Shown: positions 46,022 through 55,644, counted from the first letter of the stretch. The stretch is 64,000 bases of DNA from Fusobacterium varium (GCA_002356455.1 AP017968.1:248001-312000), one strand, 5' to 3'. The notes: generated from the letters alone by a model not told the origin. Numbers and translations are program-made.

Positions 46022-47115
46022 AAAGGATAGTTCTGTTTTTTATGTTTTTTAGTGTTTTATCTTTTTCAGATTCTGTATCAGATATGGAAAAGAAAGTAAA
46101 AAATATAGAACGCCAAATAAATCAGAAAAACACTAGAATAAAAACTATTGATGTAGAAAAACAAAAAATAGCTAAACAAATAAAGGATATTGAAAAGGAT
46201 ATTGTAAGTATAGAAAAAGAAAGAGAAAAAATAGTCGAAGAGATAAAAACTGTTTCAAAAAATATAGAGTATGGGGAAAAAAATCTGGCGATAAGTTCTG
46301 ATGAAATGAAAAGAAAAAAGCTGGAATATAAAGCTAAACTGATAGCATGGAACAGATATGTTTATGACAAAGATGAAGAAATTATAACAGAAGCTCTTTT
46401 AAGAAAGAATTTTAAAAATCTTTTAAATGGAGATTTAAAAAAAATGGACTATATTCAATCAGTGCAAGTGGATATAAAAAAAGTAAAAAAAGATATTGAA
46501 AATGAAAAATTAAAGTTAAGCAGTCTTAGAAATAAACTTGCTCAAAATTTAAAAAATATAGACAGAATGAAAAAAGAAAAAAATTCACTTATAGCAAGAC
46601 TTAACAATGAAAAAACTACACATGTAAAAACTATAAGTAAACTTCAAAAAGAAAAAGAAAGAATAGAAAAACAAATTAAACAGATTATTGTTTCTAGAAG
46701 TAAGGAAGATAAACAGGTAGTAAATAAGAGTCAGGCTTATTCTAAATTAGGAAAAGTTTTAAAACCTGTAGAAGGAAGAATTGTGGTGAATTTTGAACAA
46801 GAAAAAGAGCAGGGAGTAACAAGTAATGGAATAGAAATACTTGCACAAATGGGAAGGAAAGTAATAGCTTCTTCTGGAGGAAAGGTAATTTATTCAGATA
46901 ACTTCCAAGGACTTGGAAAAGTAGTAATGATAGATTATGGATATAATATGATTGGAGTTTATGGAAATCTTATATCTACTAATGTAAAATTGAATCAGAC
47001 AGTAGGAAAAGGCACAGAAATAGGGGTACTTGGACTTTCTACAGAAGGGAAACCAAATCTTTATTATGAGTTGAGGTTCAACCTGAAACCAATAGACCCT
47101 GTTCCAATGTTTTAA
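46018..47115 (+). CDS. EnvC-like murein hydrolase activator (degenerate LytM/M23)
   Basis: This 365-residue protein has a short signal peptide (ending about residue 16), a long coiled coil of Lys/Glu/Ile heptads (about 20-235) and a C-terminal M23/LytM domain (about 255-365). The zinc ligands are not kept: the usual HxGxD motif reads TSNGIEI and the HxH motif is YYELRF, so it should be an activator of amidases rather than a peptidase, like E. coli EnvC. The start is TTG 46018 overlapping the ftsX TGA stop (TTGA), with AAGGAGG four bases before, so the two are translationally coupled. Confidence 0.85.
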   Translation: MKRIVLFFMFFSVLSFSDSVSDMEKKVKNIERQINQKNTRIKTIDVEKQKIAKQIKDIEKDIVSIEKEREKIVEEIKTVSKNIEYGEKNLAISSDEMKRKKLEYKAKLIAWNRYVYDKDEEIITEALLRKNFKNLLNGDLKKMDYIQSVQVDIKKVKKDIENEKLKLSSLRNKLAQNLKNIDRMKKEKNSLIARLNNEKTTHVKTISKLQKEKERIEKQIKQIIVSRSKEDKQVVNKSQAYSKLGKVLKPVEGRIVVNFEQEKEQGVTSNGIEILAQMGRKVIASSGGKVIYSDNFQGLGKVVMIDYGYNMIGVYGNLISTNVKLNQTVGKGTEIGVLGLSTEGKPNLYYELRFNLKPIDPVPMF

Positions 47116-47133
47116 ACTTGGGAGGCAGAGCAG

Positions 47134-47937
47134 ATGAAAAAAGTGTGCATCATTTATAATTTTGAGAAAAAAATAGCAAAAGAGATATATGAAGAAAGTG
47201 TTGAATACTTTTGTGAAAAAAATATAGAAGTTGTTTCTGGAGAAAGAAGTTCTGAAGCTGATTTTGCTGTAGTTATAGGTGGAGATGGGACTCTTTTAAG
47301 ATCATTCAAACACTTTATATTTAGAGCTCAAATGTATGTCATTGCAATAAATGCTGGAAATTTGGGATTTCTGACTGAGATAAAAAAAGAAAAAGTATTT
47401 GAAGAATATGATAATTTTTTAAACGGAACATTTAAATATGAAAAAAGATATGTGCTTGAAGTAAAAATAAATCACAGGAAATATTATGCACTAAATGAAA
47501 TTGTTATATCTAAAGGTGGAATAACATCAAAGGTATTGAGAGTTAGATTTTCTTCTGATAATGAATATATGTGTACATATAAAGGAGATGGAGTTATAAT
47601 TTCCACTCCTACTGGCTCTACAGCATATTCTATGTCAGCAGGAGGACCTATAGTAAAATCTAATATAAAAGTTATGATAATAACCCCTTTAGCACCACAT
47701 AATCTTAATACAAGGCCTATTGTAATCAGTGGAGAGGAAAAACTACAGATACAGATGGAAGATACAGACAGAACAGGTCAGGTAGTGGTAGATGGGCAGG
47801 TAAGTACAAAAGTCAGCAGTGAAAGTATAATAGATATTGAATATTCAAGTATGACTCTAAACCTTGTAATACCTAAGGATAGAAACTATTATAGTGTCCT
47901 TAGAGAAAAATTAAAGTGGGGAGATAATCTATGTTAA
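47134..47937 (+). CDS. nadK: NAD kinase
   Basis: This 267-residue kinase makes NADP from NAD and ATP. The catalytic GGDGTLLRS loop lies near residue 50, followed by NAGNLGFLTE, ALNEIVI and the GDGVIISTPTGSTAYSMSAG signature. It is slightly short but complete. It lies 18 bases after the EnvC-like gene and overlaps recN by 7 bases. Confidence 0.95.
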   Translation: MKKVCIIYNFEKKIAKEIYEESVEYFCEKNIEVVSGERSSEADFAVVIGGDGTLLRSFKHFIFRAQMYVIAINAGNLGFLTEIKKEKVFEEYDNFLNGTFKYEKRYVLEVKINHRKYYALNEIVISKGGITSKVLRVRFSSDNEYMCTYKGDGVIISTPTGSTAYSMSAGGPIVKSNIKVMIITPLAPHNLNTRPIVISGEEKLQIQMEDTDRTGQVVVDGQVSTKVSSESIIDIEYSSMTLNLVIPKDRNYYSVLREKLKWGDNLC

Positions 47938-49595
47938 GAGAGCTTAAAATAGAAAATCTAGCTATAATTGATGAACTTGATTTAGAATTTGGTAATGGAC
48001 TTATAGTTCTCACAGGAGAAACAGGGGCGGGAAAATCAATTATCCTCAGTGGAATAAATCTTCTTATAGGGGAAAAAGCCTCTGTAGATATGATAAGAAG
48101 TGGGGAGGACCATCTTCTTGCTCAAGGAGTTTTTGAAATAAATGATGAACAGGCAGAGGAGCTCTCTGCCCGTTTTGGCATAGAAACAGAAGATAATGAG
48201 GTAATTGTAAGAAGATATCTGGATACTAATGGAAAGGGAAAAGCTTTTGTAAATAATATAAGGGTATCTCTCAACAGCCTTAAGGATGTTATGGGAACTT
48301 TAGTAGATATAGTGGGACAGCATTCTCATCAGATGCTTTTAAATAAAAATAATCATATAAGACTTCTTGACAAATTTTTAGGAGATGAGGGAAAAACTCT
48401 AAAAGAAAGTATTGCAAAAAAATATAATGAATATAGAGATATTGTTTCACAAATAGATAATATTGAAAAAACAAGACAGGAAGCTATAGAGAAAAGAGAA
48501 TTTTATGAGTTCCAACTGGCTGAAATTGACAGGGTAAATCCACAGCCTGAAGAAGATATAAGGTTGGAAGAAGAATATAAAAAGCTTTTTAATGCTGGAA
48601 AAATAAAAGATAAAATACTTGATTCAAATTTACAGTTAAGAGATGGAGAATTTAATGCATTGCACTTTATATATAATTCAAGGAAAAATATAGAAAGTCT
48701 ATGCAGATATGGAGATGAATTTCAGGAAATTTTAGAAAAACTTGAAAAAGTTTACTATGAACTTGAAGATTGTGTAGATATATTAGACACTATAGATCAG
48801 GATATAGATATAGATGAAACAAGACTGCAGAAAGTGGTGGACAGACTTGATGCTATTAATAAAATGAAGAGTAAATATGGTGCAACAATTGAGGAAATTA
48901 TAGAGTTTAGAAATGGAATAGCTGAAAAAGTAGAGCTTTTAGATGAAAATAATTTTGAAGTGAAAAGATTGTTGAAATTGAAGGAAGAAGTAGAAAAAAG
49001 TTATTGGAAAGATGCTGAAGAATTGAGAAGATTCAGACTGAAAAAATCTCTTGAAATAGAAAAAGAACTGGAAAATGAACTTAAATTTTTGAAAATGGGA
49101 GATGCCAAGTTTCATATTGTTGTAGAAAAAATGGATTCTATGGGAATAAATGGTTCTGATAATGTGGAATTTCTTATATCAACAAATGTAGGACAGGATA
49201 TGAAACCTTTGTGGAAAATAGCTTCTGGTGGAGAAGTAAGCAGGATAATGCTTGCTTTGAAAGTAATTTTTTCAAGAGTTGACAATATTCCTATTCTTAT
49301 CTTTGATGAGATAGATACAGGAGTAGGAGGAGAAACTGTTAGAAAGATAGCTAATAAAATGAGAGAAATAGGAGATCATGCACAAGTGGTGTCTATAACA
49401 CATTCTCCAGCTATAGCAGCAAGAGCACATCAACAATTTTATATAAAAAAAGAAACAGTGAACAACAATACTTCTACTACAGTGAAAAAACTGGATGCAA
49501 AAGGAAGAATAGAAGAAATTGCAAGGATGTTGGCAGGAGAAAATGTAACTGAGGCAGTGCGTAAACATGCAGAAGAACTTTTAAATGAGGAGTAA
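47931..49595 (+). CDS. recN: DNA repair protein RecN
   Basis: This 554-residue SMC-like ATPase acts in double-strand-break repair. Walker A is GETGAGKS (residues 29-36), coiled-coil arms run about 160-370, and the C-terminal half has the SGGEVSR signature and Walker B LIFDEIDTGVGG followed by a VVSITHSPAIAARA switch. The start overlaps the end of nadK; GGGGAG lies upstream. nadK-recN adjacency is common in bacteria. Confidence 0.96.
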   Translation: MLRELKIENLAIIDELDLEFGNGLIVLTGETGAGKSIILSGINLLIGEKASVDMIRSGEDHLLAQGVFEINDEQAEELSARFGIETEDNEVIVRRYLDTNGKGKAFVNNIRVSLNSLKDVMGTLVDIVGQHSHQMLLNKNNHIRLLDKFLGDEGKTLKESIAKKYNEYRDIVSQIDNIEKTRQEAIEKREFYEFQLAEIDRVNPQPEEDIRLEEEYKKLFNAGKIKDKILDSNLQLRDGEFNALHFIYNSRKNIESLCRYGDEFQEILEKLEKVYYELEDCVDILDTIDQDIDIDETRLQKVVDRLDAINKMKSKYGATIEEIIEFRNGIAEKVELLDENNFEVKRLLKLKEEVEKSYWKDAEELRRFRLKKSLEIEKELENELKFLKMGDAKFHIVVEKMDSMGINGSDNVEFLISTNVGQDMKPLWKIASGGEVSRIMLALKVIFSRVDNIPILIFDEIDTGVGGETVRKIANKMREIGDHAQVVSITHSPAIAARAHQQFYIKKETVNNNTSTTVKKLDAKGRIEEIARMLAGENVTEAVRKHAEELLNEE

Positions 49596-49597
49596 AT

Positions 49598-50383
49598 ATG
49601 GATTTTGTGAAAGAATTTTTAGAAACATCAAAAGAAAATGGAAAAATCACAGATACTACTCATGAAATGTATCAAAGAGATTTAAAAGATTTCAAAGAGT
49701 TTCTTGGAGAAAAAAACTGGATAGATGTCGATAATGATGATATTTTAAGGTATATAGAGGAACTGAAAAATAAATATAGTGACAGATCTATATATAGAAA
49801 AGTAAGTTCTTTGAAAAGTTTCTATAGATATCTTCTTCAAAAAAGAATAATAGATTTTATGCCTATGAAAGAGATAGAACTTCCAAAGCTCCAAAAGGCA
49901 CCTGTGAGGGTTTTGGAACTTCAAGAGCTAAATAGGATTCTGGAACAGTGTGGAGACAGTTTTGAAGGTAAAAGAGACAGGCTGGTAATAAGATTACTAT
50001 GTGAAACAGGATTGAAAATAAATAATATTCTGGAAATTGAAAAAGATATGCTTGAAACTTATGAATATAAAAATATAACTGCTGCAAAAGGGAAAAGACT
50101 ATATTCGGAACCAATAAGTGAAAAATTAGGATCAGATTTAAAAAAATATATAGAAATGCTGAAAAATCCAGAGGAAAAAAGAGTGTTTGGACAACTTTCA
50201 AGGCAAGGATTCAGAGCAAGGTTTATATCATATGGAAAAAAAGCAGGGATAAAACAGGAAATCTCTCCTAATATGATAAAAAAAATAAGTATAGAGATAA
50301 AAGGCAAATATGGAAATGATGATATATCTTTTATAGAAAAAATAAGAGAAGCCTATATGAAAATAGGGATAGGAGATGATTGA
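49598..50383 (+). CDS. Tyrosine-recombinase (XerC/D)-like protein lacking catalytic residues
   Basis: This 261-residue protein has the N-terminal SAM-like core-binding domain of Xer recombinases (THEMYQRDLKDFKEFLGEKN, YRKVSSLKSFYRYLLQK) and a C-terminal catalytic-type fold. The catalytic set is eroded. The first Arg (usually TGLRxSE) is Lys in ETGLKINNI, the HxLRH box reads SPNMIKKIS (His to Asn, Arg to Lys), and the later GH is GN. The strand lysine (AAKGKR) and a possible Tyr (REAYMK) remain. It is therefore probably a non-catalytic DNA-binding protein. It lies 2 bases after recN and 3 before era, so it is a stable operon member, not a mobile integrase. Confidence 0.8.
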   Translation: MDFVKEFLETSKENGKITDTTHEMYQRDLKDFKEFLGEKNWIDVDNDDILRYIEELKNKYSDRSIYRKVSSLKSFYRYLLQKRIIDFMPMKEIELPKLQKAPVRVLELQELNRILEQCGDSFEGKRDRLVIRLLCETGLKINNILEIEKDMLETYEYKNITAAKGKRLYSEPISEKLGSDLKKYIEMLKNPEEKRVFGQLSRQGFRARFISYGKKAGIKQEISPNMIKKISIEIKGKYGNDDISFIEKIREAYMKIGIGDD

Positions 50384-50386
50384 GAA

Positions 50387-51280
50387 ATGAAAGCAGGATT
50401 TATAGCAGTTGTAGGGAGACCTAATGTTGGAAAATCTACACTGATAAATAAGCTTGTATCTGAAAAAGTTGCAATAGTTTCAGATAAAGCAGGAACAACT
50501 AGAGATAATATAAAAGGAATACTTAATTTGAATAATAATCAGTATATCTTCATAGATACTCCAGGAATACATAAAGCAAAACATCTTCTTGGAGAATACA
50601 TGACTAACAGTGCTATCAGAGTATTAAAAGATGTAGATGTAATACTTTTTCTTTTAGATGGCTCACAAGAAATCAGTACAGGGGATCAATTTGTTATGGA
50701 AAGAGTAATGGAGGCTAAAAAAACTCCAAGAATTCTTGTAATTAATAAAATAGATAAACTTTCTGATGAACAGCTTGCTGCTAAAAGAGAGGAAGTAAAA
50801 GAAAAACTTGGAGAGTTTGATGCAGTGGTTGAAATATCTGGTCAGTATGCTTTTGGACTGCCTAGATTATTAGAAGCGATTGAACCATTTATGGAAGAGG
50901 GAATCAAATATTATCCTGATGATATGTATACAGATATGTCTGTTTATAAGATAATAACTGAGATAGTGAGAGAAAAAATACTTTTGAAAACAAGAGATGA
51001 AATACCTCATTCTGTAGCTATTGAAATATTAGATGTGGCTAAAAGAGAAAATGGTCGAGATAAGTTTGATGTGAATATATATGTGGAGAGAGATTCTCAA
51101 AAAGGAATTATTATAGGAAAAAATGGTAAACTTTTAAAAGAAATAGGAACAGAAGCAAGAAAAGATATAGAAGTATTACTTGGAGAACCTATTTATCTTA
51201 CACTTTGGGTAAAGGTAAAGGATGATTGGAGAAAGAAAAAACCATTTTTAAAAGAATTAGGATATGTAGATGAGAAATAA
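50387..51280 (+). CDS. era: GTPase Era
   Basis: This 297-residue ribosome-assembly GTPase has G1 GRPNVGKST, G2 TTRDNIKG, G3 DTPGIHKAKH and G4 NKIDKL, then a KH domain (SVAIEILDV to the GXXG loop GKNGKLLKEIG). It binds the 3' end of 16S rRNA and monitors 30S maturation. It is the last gene of the ftsX-era operon and is followed by a long-stem terminator. Confidence 0.96.
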   Translation: MKAGFIAVVGRPNVGKSTLINKLVSEKVAIVSDKAGTTRDNIKGILNLNNNQYIFIDTPGIHKAKHLLGEYMTNSAIRVLKDVDVILFLLDGSQEISTGDQFVMERVMEAKKTPRILVINKIDKLSDEQLAAKREEVKEKLGEFDAVVEISGQYAFGLPRLLEAIEPFMEEGIKYYPDDMYTDMSVYKIITEIVREKILLKTRDEIPHSVAIEILDVAKRENGRDKFDVNIYVERDSQKGIIIGKNGKLLKEIGTEARKDIEVLLGEPIYLTLWVKVKDDWRKKKPFLKELGYVDEK

Positions 51281-51294
51281 TTTACAAATATAAG

Positions 51295-51380
51295 ATAAGT
51301 TTTAAAATTTTGGAAATTAGAAAAATTTGTATATTTTATGAAGCAAATAATTCTAATGAAAAAATTCTAAAACTTATTTT
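51295..51380 (+). terminator. Long-loop terminator after era
   Basis: ATAAGTTTTA (51295-51304) pairs with TAAAACTTAT (51368-51377) and the pairing extends inward through AATTTT/AAAATT. The tail is TTTTATTT. ATTAG/CTAAT pairs lie inside the loop. The rest of the 190-base gap is AT-rich. Confidence 0.55.
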
Positions 51381-51469
51381 TATTTAATTAATATAATTTT
51401 TTACCATCCAAATATTTTGAATTATATGATATAATACTATTTATAATCATGAAGAATCAAGGGGGAGAA

Positions 51470-53176
51470 ATGTTTAAAAAATTTATAAGTTACTATAAAC
51501 CATATAAAAAAATGTTTTTTCTAGACTTGTTAGTGGCAACCATTTCTGCATTATGTGATTTGGTATACCCAATGATAACTAGAGAAATAGCTAATCATAC
51601 AATTCCTAATAGAGAATTCAGAGCTATTGGAGTATTTGCAGGAGTACTTTTAGGGATATATGTGATAAAAATGTTTTGTGCCTATTTTATGCAGTATTGG
51701 GGGCATCTTGTAGGAGTAGGAATGCAGGCTGATATGAGAAGAGATGTATACAGCCATCTTCAAAATCTTCCTATCAGATATTTTGATAATACTCAAACAG
51801 GAAGTATAATGTCAAGGATAGTAAATGATTTGCAGGATATATCAGAACTTGCACATCATGGACCAGAAGATTTATTCATATCTTTTTTTATGATAATGGG
51901 GTCTTTTTTAGTACTGATCAGGATAAATGTTGGATTGACAATTATAATATTCTGTCTTTTACCCCTTATCATAATATATAGTTTATTTCAACGAAAAAGA
52001 ATGCTGGCAGCATTTGTAAAAACTAGAGAAAAAACTGGTGATATCAATGCAAGGCTGCAAAATAGTATTTCAGGAATAAGGGTATCAAAAGCTTTTGTTA
52101 TTAACGAAAATGAAAGAGCAAGATTTGAAGAAGATAATCAGAGATTTGTAGATGCCAGAAGCAAATCATATAAGATAATGGCAGAATATGGTGCAGGAGT
52201 AGGTTTTTTAACTGACTTATTGGATTATGCAGTTCTGATATTTGGAGGAATATTTGCATATATGGGAAAAATCAATATAGGAGATTTCCTTGCTTATCTT
52301 TTATATATAAAAATATTTACTCAACCAATAAAAAGACTTATAGCATTTGTAGAACAGTATCAAAATGGAATGAGTGGCTTTAAAAGATTCTTGGATATCA
52401 TTTCTGAAGAAGAAGAAACTGATAAAGCTGATGCAGATGAAATAGGAAAAGTAGAAGGAGAAATAGATTTTCAAAATGTATCATTTAAACATGAAAACAA
52501 AGAGGTTTTAAAAAATATTTCTTTAAAAATACCAAAAGGAAAGATGCTTGCACTAGTAGGGCCTTCAGGTGGAGGAAAAACTACTTTATGTAATCTTATT
52601 CCAAGATTTTATACTATTGATAATGGAGATATAAAAATAGATGGAAAAAGTATATATGATGTAAAATTGGAGTCTTTAAGAAAAAATATAGGAATAGTGC
52701 AGCAAGATGTATTTTTGTTTACTGGAACTATAAAAGAAAATATTTTAGTAGGAAATGGTGAAGCAACAGATGATGAAGTCATGATTGCAGCTAAAAAAGC
52801 AAATATTCATGATTTAATAATGGAAATGCCTGACGGATATAATACTTTTGTTGGAGAAAGAGGAGTAAAGCTTTCAGGTGGACAGAAACAGAGAATTGCT
52901 ATTGCCAGAATATTTTTAAAAAATCCTCCAATATTGATACTTGATGAAGCAACTTCTGCTCTTGATAATATTACAGAAAGACTTATTCAAAAATCACTTG
53001 AAGAGTTATGCAAAGGAAGAACAACGATAGTAGTTGCTCACAGACTTTCTACTATTCAAAATGCTGATGAAATAATAGTTCTTACTGATAATGGAATAGA
53101 AGAAAGAGGAACACATAAAGAACTTTTAGAAAATAAAGGTTTTTATCACAAACTTCATAATATGAGTAATTTATAA
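51470..53176 (+). CDS. ABC exporter, fused membrane and ATPase domains (MsbA/multidrug type)
   Basis: This half-transporter of about 568 residues has six N-terminal transmembrane helices (to about residue 310) and a C-terminal ATPase with Walker A GPSGGGKTT, Q-loop IGIVQQDVFLF, signature KLSGGQKQR, Walker B ILILDEATSALD and switch VVAHRLSTI. It should act as a dimer exporting lipid, peptide or drug. ATG 51470 has GGGGGAG directly upstream; ATG 51449 lies before that site. It is a single gene with its own terminator. Substrate unknown. Confidence 0.93.
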   Translation: MFKKFISYYKPYKKMFFLDLLVATISALCDLVYPMITREIANHTIPNREFRAIGVFAGVLLGIYVIKMFCAYFMQYWGHLVGVGMQADMRRDVYSHLQNLPIRYFDNTQTGSIMSRIVNDLQDISELAHHGPEDLFISFFMIMGSFLVLIRINVGLTIIIFCLLPLIIIYSLFQRKRMLAAFVKTREKTGDINARLQNSISGIRVSKAFVINENERARFEEDNQRFVDARSKSYKIMAEYGAGVGFLTDLLDYAVLIFGGIFAYMGKINIGDFLAYLLYIKIFTQPIKRLIAFVEQYQNGMSGFKRFLDIISEEEETDKADADEIGKVEGEIDFQNVSFKHENKEVLKNISLKIPKGKMLALVGPSGGGKTTLCNLIPRFYTIDNGDIKIDGKSIYDVKLESLRKNIGIVQQDVFLFTGTIKENILVGNGEATDDEVMIAAKKANIHDLIMEMPDGYNTFVGERGVKLSGGQKQRIAIARIFLKNPPILILDEATSALDNITERLIQKSLEELCKGRTTIVVAHRLSTIQNADEIIVLTDNGIEERGTHKELLENKGFYHKLHNMSNL

Positions 53177-53202
53177 AAAAGAGAGTCTTAGACTCTCTTT
53201 TT
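53176..53202. terminator. Bidirectional terminator between the ABC exporter and Nudix genes
   Basis: AAAAAGAGAGTC / GACTCTCTTTTT perfect 12-bp stem with a 3-base loop; convergent genes share it. Confidence 0.9.
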
Positions 53203-53208
53203 GCTTTC

Positions 53209-53727
53209 TTAGGAATTTTTAATACTTCTATAAAGATGAATTGCAAAAACAGTTTTAAAATCTGTTGTAATCTCTTCAATCTCATTTAAGGGGAACCAAG
53301 TATCAATTAGGTCTTCTCCAATGTCTAGTTTTAAGTTTTGTGGAGTAATAGAGTCATTTTTTAGTTGTATAACATAAATATATAAAGACTCACTTGTATA
53401 ACCTGGAGACAGTATCAAAGGTTTTTTAGGATTATAAATGATGTTATAATCATTTTTTAAATAACCAGTTTCCTCTTCTATTTCTCTTTCTAAAGTGTAC
53501 ACAGGATTTTCTCCATTCTCCATTATTCCAGCAGGTATTTCATACAGATAGCCCTGGAATCCAGGCCTATACTGTTTTACAAGAAGAGCTTTATTTCCAG
53601 CTGCATTTAATACTAGAGCAGCAATTGCGTTAGGTTTATCCAGATATTCCAGTTGAATTCCCGTAGTTGGATGTTTTTCAACAGCAATTTTAAGAAATTT
53701 TAAATCTTCTAATTTTTCTAATTTCAT
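53209..53727 (-). CDS. Nudix hydrolase, ADP-ribose pyrophosphatase-like
   Basis: This 172-residue protein has a complete Nudix box: the Gly of AGIMENGE, then seven residues, then REIEEETGY. Before it is the KQYRPGFQGYLYEIPAG segment typical of the ADP-ribose pyrophosphatase (NudF) branch. It should cleave a nucleoside diphosphate linked to a sugar or similar group. AAGGGG precedes the ATG. The gene is 37 bases downstream of the DUF1576 gene and may be cotranscribed with it. Confidence 0.88.
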   Translation of the reverse strand: MKLEKLEDLKFLKIAVEKHPTTGIQLEYLDKPNAIAALVLNAAGNKALLVKQYRPGFQGYLYEIPAGIMENGENPVYTLEREIEEETGYLKNDYNIIYNPKKPLILSPGYTSESLYIYVIQLKNDSITPQNLKLDIGEDLIDTWFPLNEIEEITTDFKTVFAIHLYRSIKNS

Positions 53728-53763
53728 TTTATCCCCTTCTTTTATTTGTTTAACAAGTTTATT

Positions 53764-55104
53764 TTAGTGTTCTTCATCAAGCTCTTCATATTTCTTTCTT
53801 TCTAAATTTATTGCATCATAAAGTTGTTTTTTTCTCTTTAAATATTTCAATCTTTCTTTATCTTTATGGTTTTTTATCATATCCATTACAGGAAGAAGGA
53901 ATCCAGCAACTATACCAGCAGAGAATCCATTATTATAGAGGTTAAGACCTCCGTGAACAGTTCCAATACTCTGTACTACTGCAAGATGAAGCCATCCAGC
54001 AACAATTCCCCAGAAAGTTCCATACACTCCAGATATAGGAGCAAGGGAAGTACCAAAAAGTCCAGAAAGTGCAACAGTAAATGTATCAGTATTGCTTCCA
54101 AATTTTGCAAGATATACACCAAGTAAAACAGGAATAGTATTAAGAAAGTGTTTTCCATAAGCAGAGAACCCTACTATAGTAAGAATTCCTGCTAAAAGAG
54201 GACCATTAAAAGTTTCACCAAGTAAAACCACAAATCCCATTGCAACAAATCCCATTATCCCCATATTTATATATGTAAGACCAAAACCATAACGTTGAAC
54301 ATAATCTGCTTTTAATCCTGTATCTTCTAAAAGTTTTTTATAACCTGTAAATGAACTGCCATTGATAAAGTAACCAATGATTATAAGGCTCAGAAAGACT
54401 CCAGAACAGATTAATTTAAGAGCAAGGTCATATTCTACTGAAATTATCCGCTGGGGGGTTATTTGGAACTTATACAGCTTTAAAATGGAAGTAATTACAG
54501 CTCCCAGTATTCCGCCAGTGAATCCTAAGTTATATAAGTTAAATCCTTCATGAAAAGAAGACATTTTTTTAGCAAGAGGAGTAACAATAAATCCTATTAA
54601 TATTCCTAAAGCTATAGCATTAAGATATGATGTGTCAGTAGTGTCTACTCTAAAGGCAACTTCACTTACAAAAGGAGCAAGAGCACTGGCAAAAGATATA
54701 GTAATAAATATTTCTTTAAAATCTATGTGTTCATAAAGACTGTAGAGAATCCCTCCAAGATAGAAAGGCAGAATGTTTAAGATATTTTTACCAAAAAATG
54801 AAAATCCAAAGACAGTGAAAAAAGAAGCTATTATCAATCCATTTATTTCAATTTTCAGCATTTTGATGATGGTGAAATTAAATAAAAATATCAGGAAAGC
54901 ATTCACAAATGAAGCTCCAATACCTCCTATTACAAGGAAATCTGTAATAAGAACAGCTGGAGATGTGATGATTTTTAAAATTCCAGTAAAAACATTTTCT
55001 CTTTCATGAATAACATAGCCAATAAAGGATATAGCAATAAAACCTATCAGAATTCCTGATAAGATTTTTATTTTTTTCATTCTTTTTCTATTAAAATTAT
55101 CCAC
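53764..55104 (-). CDS. DUF1576-family polytopic membrane protein with internal duplication
   Basis: This 446-residue protein has about twelve hydrophobic helices in two related halves. Each half has a GFSxxGKxxLNxxP segment (GFSFFGKNILNILPF and GFSAYGKHFLNTIPV) and a NLYNxGFxxGI segment (FNLYNLGFTGGIL and LNLYNNGFSAGIV). This matches DUF1576, a family of unknown function whose repeat resembles transporter folds. The C-terminus is a charged helix. The start is GTG with AAAGGAGGG ahead. It may be a carrier or channel; nothing nearby names a substrate. Confidence 0.75.
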   Translation of the reverse strand: MDNFNRKRMKKIKILSGILIGFIAISFIGYVIHERENVFTGILKIITSPAVLITDFLVIGGIGASFVNAFLIFLFNFTIIKMLKIEINGLIIASFFTVFGFSFFGKNILNILPFYLGGILYSLYEHIDFKEIFITISFASALAPFVSEVAFRVDTTDTSYLNAIALGILIGFIVTPLAKKMSSFHEGFNLYNLGFTGGILGAVITSILKLYKFQITPQRIISVEYDLALKLICSGVFLSLIIIGYFINGSSFTGYKKLLEDTGLKADYVQRYGFGLTYINMGIMGFVAMGFVVLLGETFNGPLLAGILTIVGFSAYGKHFLNTIPVLLGVYLAKFGSNTDTFTVALSGLFGTSLAPISGVYGTFWGIVAGWLHLAVVQSIGTVHGGLNLYNNGFSAGIVAGFLLPVMDMIKNHKDKERLKYLKRKKQLYDAINLERKKYEELDEEH

Positions 55105-55318
55105 ACTTCCCTCCTTTATAAAAAAATATCTAATTAGATATTATTATTTTTTAAGATAAAAGTCAATTATACATTATATTTAAATTATATATAGGGTTAT
55201 ATTTTTGGATTTAATACATTATTGAATAAAAAAGATTATATTAAAATAAAAAGTACTCAAAATTTTTTTTATTTTAGAATATAATGAAGATAATATATAT
55301 TTTAGAAGGTGAAAATAA

Positions 55319-55612
55319 ATGGAATATTATGTATATATAATAAGGTGCAGAGATAGTTCCCTATATACAGGAATAACTACTGATTTGAAAAGAAGATATG
55401 AGGAACATGAACAAGGAATAGGAGCCAAATATACAAAATCAAAAGGAGTTTTAAAAATGGAAATATTCTTTAAATGTAAAGGAAGAAGTGAAGCATCAAA
55501 AATCGAATATTATATAAAAAAAATGAAAAAGAGTCAAAAAGAGAAAGAACTCAATAAAATCAATGGTTTTAAAACATTGATATTAAGAGATTTAGGAATA
55601 ATTATAAAATAA
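55319..55612 (+). CDS. GIY-YIG nuclease-superfamily protein (UPF0213/YhbQ-like)
   Basis: This 97-residue protein is a single GIY-YIG domain: YYVYIIRC, LYTGITTDLKRRYEEHEQG with the second Tyr-x-Gly and the Arg, and the later Glu in KIEYYIKK. Small stand-alone members such as YhbQ are chromosomal genes of unclear role, possibly DNA repair. AAGGTGA lies upstream. It lies just before the tRNA cluster. Confidence 0.9.
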   Translation: MEYYVYIIRCRDSSLYTGITTDLKRRYEEHEQGIGAKYTKSKGVLKMEIFFKCKGRSEASKIEYYIKKMKKSQKEKELNKINGFKTLILRDLGIIIK

Positions 55613-55644
55613 AAAAAATTTTTTTAAAAAAATAAAAAAAGTTA

